40,228 nt of DNA, taken from Rhodocyclaceae bacterium. Lineage in GTDB: Bacteria; Pseudomonadota; Gammaproteobacteria; Burkholderiales; Rhodocyclaceae. The stretch covers positions 1 to 40,228 of the forward strand of contig JAUXOM010000051.1 of the NCBI GenBank assembly GCA_030682175.1. Reading direction: 5' to 3'. Below are positions 22,728 to 30,922 of the stretch, piece after piece (the stretch's first letter is position 1; each line of letters opens with the position of its first letter). Under the pieces are notes generated by a model, which saw only the letters and a program-made list of their open reading frames with translations, had not been told where the DNA came from and made no database searches. Made by a program: the position numbers and the translations under genes.

Positions 22728-24105
22728 ACGCCCGCCCCTCTTCTCCCCCCTCGCGGGGGAGGATCAAAGCCATGGTGCGCCGGGTGGCGCCCCGATGCCG
22801 GGCCGCGAAGGCGCGACCGGCGTCCCCCATCGCTTGTTTGCATGCTTCATCGGCCATGATGGTCTGCGCCTGCTCGACCAACCCGGCGGCATTGCCGATC
22901 TGCCGCGCCGCGCCAGCCGCTAGCGCAGCGCGGGCAGCCTCGGCGAAGTTGAAGGTCGAAGGGCCGATCAATACCGGCACGCCCACCGCGCAGGGCTCGA
23001 TGAGGTTCTGACAGCCGAAATCCAGCAGGCTGCCGCCGACAAAGGCGACATCCGCCGCGGCATAGTAGGCAAACATCTCGCCCATGCTGTCGCCCAGCCA
23101 GACCTGCGTATCGGCGGCGACCGGGGCATCATCCGAACGGCGCTGCATTTTCAGTCCGCACTGCCTGACAAGCTGCGCCACGGCGTCGAAGCGTTGCGGG
23201 TGGCGCGGCACGATGACGAGAAGCGTCGCGCATTGCGCCGTGTCGCCAGTCCCAAAAAGGGGATTTCCTGCGGTCACGCCGACTTTTGCCTGCCAAGCGT
23301 CGAGAATCAGCGCCTCCTCGCCTTCGCGCGTGCTGGCGCAGAGGAAGACCGGACGGGTGCCAATGCGGCCACGTAACATGGCGCCAATCTCCAGTTGCTC
23401 CGCCGGCGGGGTCATGTCGAACTTCATGTTGCCGGTAACGGTGACGGCAGCTGCGCCCAGTGCACGCAAGCGCAGGGCATCGTCCTCGCCGATGGCGGAG
23501 ATGGCGCTTAACTGTTCGAGCGCTTGCCGCGCGAGACGCGGAAAGCGCGCATAGCGCCGCGCCGATTTTTCCGAAAGCCGGGCATTCACCAGCAGCAGCG
23601 GCAACCCCTGCGCATGGCAGGCATCAATCAGGTTTGGCCATAGTTCGGTTTCCATGATCAGACCCAGCGTCGGCCGAAAGTGACGCAGGAAACGCCGCAT
23701 CGCCCCGGGAGTGTCGTAAGGCAGATAGACCCGCTCGACCGAGTCGCCGAGCAGCGCCACGGATGCCGCGCGCCCGGTCGGCGTCATGTGGGTGAGCAGA
23801 ATGCGGCAGGCCGGAAAGCGTTCGCGCAGGGCGGCGATCAGGGGCTGGGCGGCACGCGTTTCGCCGACCGAAACGGCGTGGATCCAGAAGGTCTGGAAAG
23901 TCGGCGTTGGCGGGACGGAGTGCCCCGTAGCGGGTATGAAATGCCCCGCATGGGGTACGGCGGCAGCCGTCAAGTCGCCATAAAAACCGAAGCGCTCGCC
24001 CCAATGCTGCAGATATTCCGGCTGGCGACGTGCCCGCCACAGAAGGTGCAGCATCGCCCAGGGCAGCAGGGCGAAGATCGCCAGGGTGTAGAGAAAGCGC
24101 GTCAC
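22720..24105 (-). CDS. waaA: 3-deoxy-D-manno-octulosonic acid (Kdo) transferase
   Basis: 461 aa. WaaA transfers Kdo from CMP-Kdo to lipid IVA at the inner membrane. An N-terminal membrane anchor (FLYTLAIFALLPWAMLHLLW) precedes the GT30 domain: HAVSVGETRAAQPLIAALR, ETELWPNLI, LVNARLSEKSARRY, and the C-terminal FVGGSLL and GVPVLIGPSTFNFAEAA. The usual GGHN-type motif is written DFGCQNLIEP here, a small divergence. A 16-codon GC-rich repeat (23911-23958) is inserted in frame near residue 55, between GDLTAA and PTFQTFWIH. The GTG start overlaps the waaC stop by 4 bases. The 3' end is repeat-derived and runs into the terminator. Confidence 0.92.
   Translation of the reverse strand: MTRFLYTLAIFALLPWAMLHLLWRARRQPEYLQHWGERFGFYGDLTAAAVPHAGHFIPATGHSVPPTPTFQTFWIHAVSVGETRAAQPLIAALRERFPACRILLTHMTPTGRAASVALLGDSVERVYLPYDTPGAMRRFLRHFRPTLGLIMETELWPNLIDACHAQGLPLLLVNARLSEKSARRYARFPRLARQALEQLSAISAIGEDDALRLRALGAAAVTVTGNMKFDMTPPAEQLEIGAMLRGRIGTRPVFLCASTREGEEALILDAWQAKVGVTAGNPLFGTGDTAQCATLLVIVPRHPQRFDAVAQLVRQCGLKMQRRSDDAPVAADTQVWLGDSMGEMFAYYAAADVAFVGGSLLDFGCQNLIEPCAVGVPVLIGPSTFNFAEAARAALAAGAARQIGNAAGLVEQAQTIMADEACKQAMGDAGRAFAARHRGATRRTMALILPREGGEEGRAFS
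22729..22762. repeat. GC-rich repeat copy at the 3' end of waaA
   Basis: Contains CCCCTCGCGGGGGAGG, the same core as at 1277-1291. It is translated as the last residues of WaaA (PREGGEEGRAFS). Confidence 0.5.
23911..23958 (-). repeat. In-frame repeat element inside waaA
   Basis: On the minus strand this reads CCCCATGCGGGGCA, then TCATACCCGC and CGGGGCACTC. A very similar block lies at 40023-40070 after the UDP-glucose dehydrogenase gene (GCCCCATGCGGGGCAC, TCATAC, CGGGGCAC). It gives WaaA the extra AVPHAGHFIPATGHSVPPT residues, absent from typical WaaA as I know it. Confidence 0.6.
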
Positions 24106-25037
24106 AGCAGTTTCAACGCCGTGGCCGCCACCTCGGCAGGGGCGGCAGGGGTGCCGATGCCGCCGAGATTGACGCAATGCTCACCCGCCAGAACGCCGGT
24201 GAGTATCGGGTCTGAAGCACTGTAAAGCGCCACGGTCGGCCGCTGCAAGGCGGCGGCCAGATGCACCAGGCCGGTATCGACGCCGATGACGACCCGCGCC
24301 CCGGCCAGCAGGCCGGCCAGTTCGGTCAGATTCATGGCGGGGGCGGCAATGGCGCTGGCCATGCCCTGCGCCAGGCGCACGGCGCGTGAACGCTCACTGG
24401 CGCTGCCGCCGGGCAGGATGCAGCGCAAGCCGGCAGCGTTCAGCGCCGCGGCCAGTGCAAGCCAGTGTGCCTCCGGCCACTCCTTGTCGGCGCGGCTGGT
24501 GGCGGTCAGCAGCACCGCATAATGATCGGCCGGCAACCAGGGCGCGACCAACGGCGGCGCGGCAATCCCGTAGTCGAGAGGCAAGTCATCCAGCGCGTAG
24601 CCCAGGGCTGCCGCCGCCAACTGGCGATTGCGCATGACGGCATGCTGGTTGCGGGGAATGGCAAAGCAGTGATCGTAAAAGCGCGCCGGCGTGGATAGCA
24701 GCGCGCTTTTCAGCAAACCCTGCGTATCAAGTACTGCATCGTAAAAGTCGGCGCTGGCGAGACGGCGATATGTGCCAATTTCACGCCAGGTGGCCCGCGC
24801 CAGCAAGGCCTTGCGCCAGCGCCGCACGGCCACCGGCAGCACCCGCCGCACGGCAGGATGCAGGCGCGGCAGCTCGGCAAAGCCCTCTTCCACCACCCAG
24901 TCGATTTCCGCTTGTGGAAAGACGCGCCGAATGTCGCTGGCGACCGGCAGATTGTGGATGACATCGCCCAGCGAAGTGGCTTTGACAAGCAGGATGCGTA
25001 TGGCGCGGCGATTATATCGCCCGGTTTTGCAATACAC
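24102..25037 (-). CDS. waaC: Lipopolysaccharide heptosyltransferase I
   Basis: WaaC adds the first L-glycero-D-manno-heptose to Kdo of the LPS inner core. The GT9 fold is clear: RILLVKATSLGDVIHNLPVA at the N terminus, then VVEEGFAELPRLHPAV, DTQGLLKSAL, and the ADP-heptose-site region TSRADKEWP with ARVVIGVDTGLVHLAAAL and PTVALYSASDP. Family members start with MRILLVK, but here the expected Met codon is ATA (25001-24999). I place the start at GTG 25037, which has TTGAGG upstream; ATG at 25103 is another option. The stop overlaps waaA (GTGA). A piece of this gene is duplicated at 17092-17130. Confidence 0.88.
   Translation of the reverse strand: MYCKTGRYNRRAIRILLVKATSLGDVIHNLPVASDIRRVFPQAEIDWVVEEGFAELPRLHPAVRRVLPVAVRRWRKALLARATWREIGTYRRLASADFYDAVLDTQGLLKSALLSTPARFYDHCFAIPRNQHAVMRNRQLAAAALGYALDDLPLDYGIAAPPLVAPWLPADHYAVLLTATSRADKEWPEAHWLALAAALNAAGLRCILPGGSASERSRAVRLAQGMASAIAAPAMNLTELAGLLAGARVVIGVDTGLVHLAAALQRPTVALYSASDPILTGVLAGEHCVNLGGIGTPAAPAEVAATALKLL
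25011..25016 (-). promoter_or_regulatory. Candidate -10 box (TATAAT) at the start of waaC
   Basis: A perfect TATAAT on the minus strand lies 9 bases before the ATA codon where WaaC homologues begin. No good -35 box is seen at the right distance. If it is used, the message would start almost at the ATA codon. Confidence 0.35.
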
Positions 25038-25055
25038 CCTCAATAGCCTTATATC
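25027..25055 (+). promoter_or_regulatory. Candidate sigma70 promoter for the carbamoyltransferase gene
   Basis: TTGCAA (25027-25032) and TATATC (25050-25055) with a 17-base spacer, 82 bases before the GTG start. Each hexamer matches consensus at four of six positions. Divergent from waaC. Confidence 0.3.
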
Positions 25056-25137
25056 TGCGGGTATCTGTATACTTCGCCCCCTACTCCTTGCTGTCAGATT
25101 CAATTGTGGCTGACACCTTTTCCCTGAGGTTTTACTA

Positions 25138-26880
25138 GTGGCATTGACAATACTTGGGTTGTCCGGCGCCGTTTCGCATGACCCTTCCGCTGCGCTTTAC
25201 ATCGACGGCAAACTCGTGGCCGCCGCCGAGGAAGAGCGCTTCGTGCGCGACAAGCATGCCAAGGGACGCATGCCTTACGAGGCGGCAAAGTTTTGCCTGG
25301 AATATGCTGGCATCAAGCCAGGCGCTGTCGATGCCGTTGCCATCCCCTTCGCGCCGATCAGCCTGTCCGACAAGGCGCGCTGGCACTATGCCAGGCGCTA
25401 CTGGTATGCGCCGGATCGCTCGATCGATGCGATTCTGACGGGCAACCGACGCTTTTATCGCTATCGCAGGCACATCGAGTGGTGCCTGGTTCAACTCGGT
25501 TTCGATCTGGACAAGACCGAGATCGTGCCGGTCGAACACCATCTGGCTCACGCCTCGAGTGCCTATCACTGCTCGGGTTTCCAGGAAAAGACCGCGATTC
25601 TCGGCATCGACGGCAAGGGCGAGTACGCCACCACATTCTTCGGTTATGGCGAGAACGGGCGCATCCACAAGCTCAAGGAATTCTACGACCCCGAATCGCT
25701 GGGCGGCCTCTACGGTGCGATCACCGAATACCTCGGCTTCGAGATGCTCGACGGCGAATACAAGGTGATGGGCATGGCGCCTTACGGCGATCCGACACGC
25801 TACGATTTCTCACGGCTGGCCAAGTTTGAAAATGGCGAGCTGATTGTCAACACGGACTACGCGAATGTGATCGGCCTGCGGCGCTACAAGGAAAAGGGCA
25901 AGGGCTATTTCTTTTCGCCCAAGCTGATCGACTGGCTTGGGCCGAGACGGGAAGGCGACATTGCCGACGATCCCTACATCCATTATGCGGCAAGCATGCA
26001 GAAACTCTTCGAGGACCTGTCGCTGCAGATGATGGACTACTACCTCGGCGACATCCTGCGCGAGACTGGCAAGCTGGCCTTCGCCGGCGGCGGCGCGCTG
26101 AACGTCAAACTCAACCAGAAAATCATCGCCCGGCCGGAGGTGAAGGAACTCTTTGTCCAGCCTGCCTCGGGTGATTCCGGCACCGCCATCGGCGCGGCAT
26201 CCTATGTTTCGGTGCAACGCGGCACGCCTGTCGAGAAGATGGCGCATGTCTATCTTGGCCCCGCCTACAGCAATGAGGACGTGATCGCAGCCTGCGCCCG
26301 CCATCCGGCCAAGCCTCATTGGGAAAAGATTGACGATGGTGCCACCATGGTGCCGCAACGCATTGCCCAAATCCTTGCCGATGGCAACCCGGTGGCCTGG
26401 TTCCAGGGCCGCATGGAATTCGGCCCGCGCGCCCTGGGCGGCCGTTCCATCCTCGGCTGCCCCAGCGTGCCCGGCGTGGCTGATCGCATCAACGCGCAGA
26501 TCAAGTTCCGCGAACGCTGGCGCCCGTTCTGCCCGTCGATGCTCGACACGGTCGGGCCGCAGATGCTGCAGTCGGATCACCCGGCGCCCTTCATGACCTT
26601 CACCTTCGAGGTCGCCGAGGAATGGAAGACCCGCGTGCCGGAAGTCGTGCACGAGGACGGCACCTCGCGCGCCCATGTGCTCAAACGTGAATTCAATCCG
26701 CGCTATTACGACCTGATGTTGGAGCTGGAAAAACTTACCGGCAACGGCGTGGTGCTGAATACCTCACTGAATCGCCGCGGTGAACCTGTGATCTGCTCGC
26801 CGACCGATGCGCTGAACATGTTCTTCGGGTCGGATCTGGAGTACTTGGTGATGGAAGACGTGCTGGTCGTCAAGCGGTGA
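25138..26880 (+). CDS. NodU/CmcH-family carbamoyltransferase, probably LPS core modifying
   Basis: 580 aa, full length for the family. The N-terminal ASKHA-type domain has ILGLSGAVSHDPSAAL and the metal-binding histidines of VEHHLAHASSAYHCSGF; DGEYKVMGMAPYG is also typical. The C-terminal YrdC-like domain contains WFQGRMEFGPRALGGRSIL, the carbamoyl-adenylate-site signature. Such enzymes use carbamoyl phosphate and ATP to carbamoylate a hydroxyl group. In Pseudomonas aeruginosa a homologue in the core-oligosaccharide cluster (WapO) carbamoylates heptose II; the neighbours here (waaC, waaA, waaG, waaP, msbA) suggest the same job by inference. GTG start with TGAGG upstream. Its stop overlaps the next start (GTGA). 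Confidence 0.88.
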   Translation: MALTILGLSGAVSHDPSAALYIDGKLVAAAEEERFVRDKHAKGRMPYEAAKFCLEYAGIKPGAVDAVAIPFAPISLSDKARWHYARRYWYAPDRSIDAILTGNRRFYRYRRHIEWCLVQLGFDLDKTEIVPVEHHLAHASSAYHCSGFQEKTAILGIDGKGEYATTFFGYGENGRIHKLKEFYDPESLGGLYGAITEYLGFEMLDGEYKVMGMAPYGDPTRYDFSRLAKFENGELIVNTDYANVIGLRRYKEKGKGYFFSPKLIDWLGPRREGDIADDPYIHYAASMQKLFEDLSLQMMDYYLGDILRETGKLAFAGGGALNVKLNQKIIARPEVKELFVQPASGDSGTAIGAASYVSVQRGTPVEKMAHVYLGPAYSNEDVIAACARHPAKPHWEKIDDGATMVPQRIAQILADGNPVAWFQGRMEFGPRALGGRSILGCPSVPGVADRINAQIKFRERWRPFCPSMLDTVGPQMLQSDHPAPFMTFTFEVAEEWKTRVPEVVHEDGTSRAHVLKREFNPRYYDLMLELEKLTGNGVVLNTSLNRRGEPVICSPTDALNMFFGSDLEYLVMEDVLVVKR

Positions 26881-28391
26881 TCCCTGGGCTGGCGACTTGG
26901 CGCGACCGTCCGGTCGCCGCCACCTTCCTGGCCAGCCTGCTACTTTCGGCGCTGGCCGTCGGCACCGGCAACCTGAACCGGGACGGCATGCTGTACACCG
27001 AAGCCGCTCGCGCCTTCCTGGAAGGCGGCCTGCCAGCAGCGAAAGCAGTTTTCACTTGGCCCTTCCTGCCGGTCCTGATGGCCTCGTTGTCCGCGCTCAC
27101 CGGACTATCTCCCGACACCTGCGGCCATCTTCTGAATGCCTTATTTTTGGCCACAGCCTGCGCGCTGATGGTCGACCTGATCCGCCGCAGCGACCCCGAC
27201 CTTGCCTGGCTGGCCGCTTTCGTTGTGCTGGCACTCCCGGGCCTGAACGAATATCGCAATGAACTGATACGCGAATACGGCGCCTGGTGTTTCACGATGA
27301 TTGCGCTCCGACTCGCCGTCGAGTGGCCGAATCGGCCGGGTTGGCGACCTTCGTTGGCAATTCAGGGCAGTTTGGGAGTCGCCATGCTGTTTCGGCCTGA
27401 AGCTGCTGTGTTCTTCGTCTGCATCCTGCTCTGGCAGCACGGCCAGACTTCCAGTATGTCGCGAACGCTTCGGGCTGTGCTGCTGGGTGGCTTGCCGGCA
27501 CTACTGCTACTCGGCATTCTCGGTGCCCATGTTGCCGGACTGATTCCGGATAGCTCGCGCATTGCCGGGGAAATCAGTCGCTTCAACTTCTCCAGCTTCG
27601 ACGAGAAAGCTCTGGAAATGGGTAAGGCATTCAACGATTACGCCCGGGAGGAAGCACAAACGGCACACGCCATCCTGTTCTTTGGCTCGTTGGCACTCAT
27701 TCCATGGAAGCTTCTCGGCAAGTTCGGGATCTTCCTGCTACCGCTGGCCGCTTTTGCATTCGTACCGCTGAAGAACTCAATTCTTGGCAGGTACAGCCTG
27801 CTTGCCTGGGTTTTTGGCGGCCACATGCTCGTGCTGGCAGTCTTCGTGCTGCAGCAGCAATTCGCCTCCGGCCGTTACCTGGGGCCACTGCTGCTGTTCT
27901 CGACACCCTTCATCGCCTTCGGCCTGCAGCGCCTGATCGGCCAGTGGCCGCACTGGCGCTTGCCGATCCTCGTACTCGCCGGGGTCATCGCCCTCGCCAA
28001 TGTCACATCCCTGAAGCCGCCCAAAACTCACTTTCCGGCGGCTGGTGCCTGGCTGGCCGCTCATCACGAACGCGAATCGCCACGCATCTTCCTGGAAAGT
28101 GCGCGGACGGCCCACTACGCCGGCTGGCGCTATTCCACGCGCGCCGTCCCGCCGAACCGCCCGCAACTGGCCACCGATGTCGCAGCCGGAACCTACGACA
28201 TGGTGGTGCTGGAAGTGTCGCGTAAGGACAAGGATTTCGCTGACTGGCTGATGCAGTCCGGCCTGCGGGAGATCCGCCGCTTCTCGGACGCCAATGGCGA
28301 CGCAATTGTGGTTGCGGAGGTGATCGCCGCTCAGCGGCAGGTGTCGTCCAGCGCCGCTAGCAAGTCGGTAGACACACGCGCCAGTGAGTAG
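26877..28391 (+). CDS. Polytopic membrane glycosyltransferase-like protein (GT39/ArnT type)
   Basis: 504 aa with roughly ten membrane segments and a C-terminal soluble tail. The early periplasmic loop NLNRDGMLYTEAARAFLEGG, including the acidic pair typical of GT-C enzymes, and the following FTWPFLPVLMASL fit the dolichyl-phosphate-mannose or ArnT-type (GT-C) fold, whose members use a lipid-linked sugar donor at the periplasmic face. Specific donor and acceptor cannot be told. The GTG start overlaps the carbamoyltransferase stop by 4 bases. The last 61 bases overlap, tail to tail, the end of the glycosyltransferase gene on the other strand. Confidence 0.65.
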   Translation: MIPGLATWRDRPVAATFLASLLLSALAVGTGNLNRDGMLYTEAARAFLEGGLPAAKAVFTWPFLPVLMASLSALTGLSPDTCGHLLNALFLATACALMVDLIRRSDPDLAWLAAFVVLALPGLNEYRNELIREYGAWCFTMIALRLAVEWPNRPGWRPSLAIQGSLGVAMLFRPEAAVFFVCILLWQHGQTSSMSRTLRAVLLGGLPALLLLGILGAHVAGLIPDSSRIAGEISRFNFSSFDEKALEMGKAFNDYAREEAQTAHAILFFGSLALIPWKLLGKFGIFLLPLAAFAFVPLKNSILGRYSLLAWVFGGHMLVLAVFVLQQQFASGRYLGPLLLFSTPFIAFGLQRLIGQWPHWRLPILVLAGVIALANVTSLKPPKTHFPAAGAWLAAHHERESPRIFLESARTAHYAGWRYSTRAVPPNRPQLATDVAAGTYDMVVLEVSRKDKDFADWLMQSGLREIRRFSDANGDAIVVAEVIAAQRQVSSSAASKSVDTRASE

Positions 28392-29323
28392 ATCGCCTCG
28401 ACGCGCTGGCGCCCAGCCATGCCGAATGCCTGCGCCTGGACCGGGTCCTTGGCCAAGGCGACCAGTGCCGCCACCCAGCCGGCATCGTCGGTCGCTAGAT
28501 AACCGGTCTGTCCCGGCAACACCGCCTCGCCATTGACACCGACCGGCGAGGACACGACCGGCAGTCCGGCCGCCATGTATTGCAGCACTTTCAGCGCACA
28601 TTTCCCGCGACTCCAGTCGTCGTCGCGCATTGGCGCGATACCGACATGCGACGACGCCAATTCGAGGGCCTCGCTATCGGCCCGCCAGCGGACCGTCAAG
28701 GTTGGAAAGCCGGGATTGTCCAGATTGAAGTCGGCAATGATCTTCAGCCGCAGGCCGGGAATGTGTTCTGCCGCCTGGCGCAGCGCAGGAATCGCCTCTT
28801 CGAGATATTTTCGCGTCGAGCTGCTGCCGATCCAGACGACGTCGAACACGCCAGCCGGCTTCTCCGCCGAGGGCGCGTAGTGATCGACATCGACGGCTGT
28901 CGGAATGATGTCGACGTGGCGGTTGAAGCGCCGCGCCGCCTCGGCCAAGAAGGCATTGCCGGCCAACACCCGGTCGCAGGCCGAGGCCATCTGCCTGAAA
29001 CGTGTCATCCGGGTTGTCGACGGTGAACCGTCGGTGTTGCAGAAGATCGCATCGTCAAGGTCGAACACCAGGCGCCGAGAACAAAGCCGCAAGGCCCAGA
29101 GCAGTACCGCTGGCAGCGTCTTGCGCAACACCAGCACGATATCGGCACGCCGTGCGGCGGCCAGTGCGGCGGCGTAATTGCCAACTCCCCCGGCCAGGTC
29201 AAGGTGATGGGAACGATAGCCGGCTGCTGCCAGGCGCGCGAAATACTGTTTCGCCCGATAGCGCGTAGACGGGGCATCTCCGCCCTTGGAAAGGACCAGA
29301 AGTTCACGCACCGGAGGTTCCAT
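28331..29323 (-). CDS. Glycosyltransferase, GT-B fold (GT4-like)
   Basis: 330 aa. RELLVLSKGGDAPSTRYRAKQYF at the start is typical of a group of GT4-like enzymes in surface polysaccharide clusters. LVFDLDDAIFCN, HVDIIPTAVDVDHYAP and VVWIGSSSTRKYLEEAIPAL mark the hinge of the two Rossmann domains, and KVLQYMAAGLPVVSSPVGVNGE is the donor-binding E/K region. Acceptor unknown. The start ATG 29323 overlaps the acetyltransferase stop by 20 bases; GTG 29311 is an alternative. Its 3' end overlaps the convergent membrane protein gene by 61 bases. Last gene of a four-gene minus-strand operon. Confidence 0.82.
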   Translation of the reverse strand: MEPPVRELLVLSKGGDAPSTRYRAKQYFARLAAAGYRSHHLDLAGGVGNYAAALAAARRADIVLVLRKTLPAVLLWALRLCSRRLVFDLDDAIFCNTDGSPSTTRMTRFRQMASACDRVLAGNAFLAEAARRFNRHVDIIPTAVDVDHYAPSAEKPAGVFDVVWIGSSSTRKYLEEAIPALRQAAEHIPGLRLKIIADFNLDNPGFPTLTVRWRADSEALELASSHVGIAPMRDDDWSRGKCALKVLQYMAAGLPVVSSPVGVNGEAVLPGQTGYLATDDAGWVAALVALAKDPVQAQAFGMAGRQRVEAIYSLARVSTDLLAALDDTCR

Positions 29324-29927
29324 CCGCTTGCCCGCCGGCGGCTTCCCGGCCGCAAGTGGCGATGAAGGCATCCATGTTGTCGGCAAGCAGCAGGGGCATG
29401 TAGCGGCGGATGCGGTCGTCGTTCCAGTTCCACCAAGCGATTTCCAGCAGGCGGGCGACCTGTGCTTCGGAAAACCTCAGGCGGATGGGTTGCGCCGGGT
29501 TGCCGGCGACGATGGTGTAGGGCGGTACATCACGGGTCACTACGGCACGCAGGCCGACGACAGCACCATCCCCGATGGTGACACCCGAGATGATCACCGC
29601 ATCAGCACCGATCCACACGTCGTTGCCGATCCGCACATCGCCGCGCGTCCTGGGATGACCGGGAATATGCCCTGCCACCTCCGGCCATAATTTGGGGAAC
29701 GGGAAGGTAGTCACCCAGTCGGTTCGGTGCTCGCCGCCAAGGAAAATCTTCACGCCGGCCGCCAGCGAGCAGAAGGCGCCGATCTCCAGCGTCGCTCCCT
29801 CCTTCCAGGAACGAACCGTCAGGTCGCCGTACGAGGCACGGCCGATGCGGTATTCGGGAAAGCGCTGCTGCAGGCTAAGCTTGCGCTCACCGCGCAGATA
29901 CTTGCGCAGCCGGCTCAGCCAGCACAT
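29304..29927 (-). CDS. Hexapeptide-repeat acetyltransferase (xenobiotic/CatB-like type)
   Basis: 207 aa. Left-handed beta-helix repeats are visible in LEIGAFCSLAAGVKIFLGG and again in VRIGNDVWIGADAVIISGVTIGDGAVVG. The catalytic-histidine segment GEHRTDWVTTFPF and the closing PPYTIVAGNPAQPIRLRF are hallmarks of this acyltransferase group. In a glycan cluster such enzymes O-acetylate a sugar; the acceptor is not known. The start ATG shares one base with the stop of the methyltransferase gene (TGATG), so a longer open frame upstream is not the gene. Confidence 0.85.
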   Translation of the reverse strand: MCWLSRLRKYLRGERKLSLQQRFPEYRIGRASYGDLTVRSWKEGATLEIGAFCSLAAGVKIFLGGEHRTDWVTTFPFPKLWPEVAGHIPGHPRTRGDVRIGNDVWIGADAVIISGVTIGDGAVVGLRAVVTRDVPPYTIVAGNPAQPIRLRFSEAQVARLLEIAWWNWNDDRIRRYMPLLLADNMDAFIATCGREAAGGQADGTSGA

Positions 29928-30922
29928 CAGCGCGGGCTGCCCTGTGGTTTGACGAAACAAGCGTGCACGATGTCGCCACGGCCGCTGCGCTGCGCCAACC
30001 AGACATACAGCCGCGCCAGCAGGCGACGCCAGCGGATGTGCTTGGATGGCCGCCCCCGGTTTTCCAGGACATAGTCCAGGCTGTTCAGCAGGATCTTCGG
30101 GCTGGTGCTGAGACGCAAAGATTCGCACTGCAGGCCGCTATCGGTCGCCAGGCGCTGCAGGTTGCCCGGATGGTAGAGGTAGAGATGACGCGGCACCTCG
30201 TTGGCGAACCAGTTGACGCTCAGCCACGCCCGGCCCAGCGCACGGCTGTTCGGTGTTTCCATGATCAGCCGGCCGCCCGGCTTGAGCACACGGACTAATT
30301 CGCACATGAAAGGCAGCGGCTCGGGAATGTGCTCGATGACATGGCGAACGGTGATGACATCGAAGCTCTCCGCCGCAAATGCCGCCGAGGCCAAGTCGCC
30401 GTGATGTACCGGTAGGTCGGCTTTGCGGCAGACGCGCACGCCATCCTCGCTGAATTCCACGCCCTGGACGTTCCACCCAAGCGACCGCATGCTGCGCAGA
30501 AATCGCCCATTGCCGCAGCCGACATCGAGCAGGTGTCCACCGGGTACCCATTGCGGGGTGGTTTCCGGCAGTGAACCGAAGGATGCCAGCGCGACCAACG
30601 GCCAGCCGCTCAAATGGGTGTAACCGAGGCGAGCGTGCAAGATGGCCTGCTTCCAGGCATTCGGCCCGACTGGCTTGTCGTCATCCTCGTAGATGTCGTA
30701 AGTAGAGGGATAGAAGCTGGCGATTGTTGCCGCATCCGGCATCGGATGCATGAAGATGAGGCCGCAATCGTTGCAGCAGTAATAATCGTGGCGCAGGTGA
30801 TGATTGAACATCAGGTCACGGCCGCTGAAATTGTAGCGAGCTAGTTGCTTGCAGATCGGGCAAATCGGCAATGCTGCATCTTCAGAAGAGCCCAAGGCGG
30901 AATGTCCCATAACCATTACCAT
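29927..30922 (-). CDS. SAM-dependent methyltransferase with N-terminal zinc-ribbon-like motif
   Basis: 331 aa. The N terminus has CPIC (21-24) and CNDC (50-53), probably a zinc site, as in methyltransferases of sugar clusters. The class I fold follows: LLDVGCGNGRFLRSM, GVEFSEDGVRVC, then VITVRHVIEHIPEP and VLKPGGRLIMETPNS, the standard order for a Methyltransf_11/23 domain. C-terminal part of unknown role. The start is the first of three closely spaced ATGs and shares a base with the upstream stop; the longer frame is rejected. Likely methylates a sugar or lipid-linked intermediate, by context only. Confidence 0.83.
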   Translation of the reverse strand: MVMVMGHSALGSSEDAALPICPICKQLARYNFSGRDLMFNHHLRHDYYCCNDCGLIFMHPMPDAATIASFYPSTYDIYEDDDKPVGPNAWKQAILHARLGYTHLSGWPLVALASFGSLPETTPQWVPGGHLLDVGCGNGRFLRSMRSLGWNVQGVEFSEDGVRVCRKADLPVHHGDLASAAFAAESFDVITVRHVIEHIPEPLPFMCELVRVLKPGGRLIMETPNSRALGRAWLSVNWFANEVPRHLYLYHPGNLQRLATDSGLQCESLRLSTSPKILLNSLDYVLENRGRPSKHIRWRRLLARLYVWLAQRSGRGDIVHACFVKPQGSPR

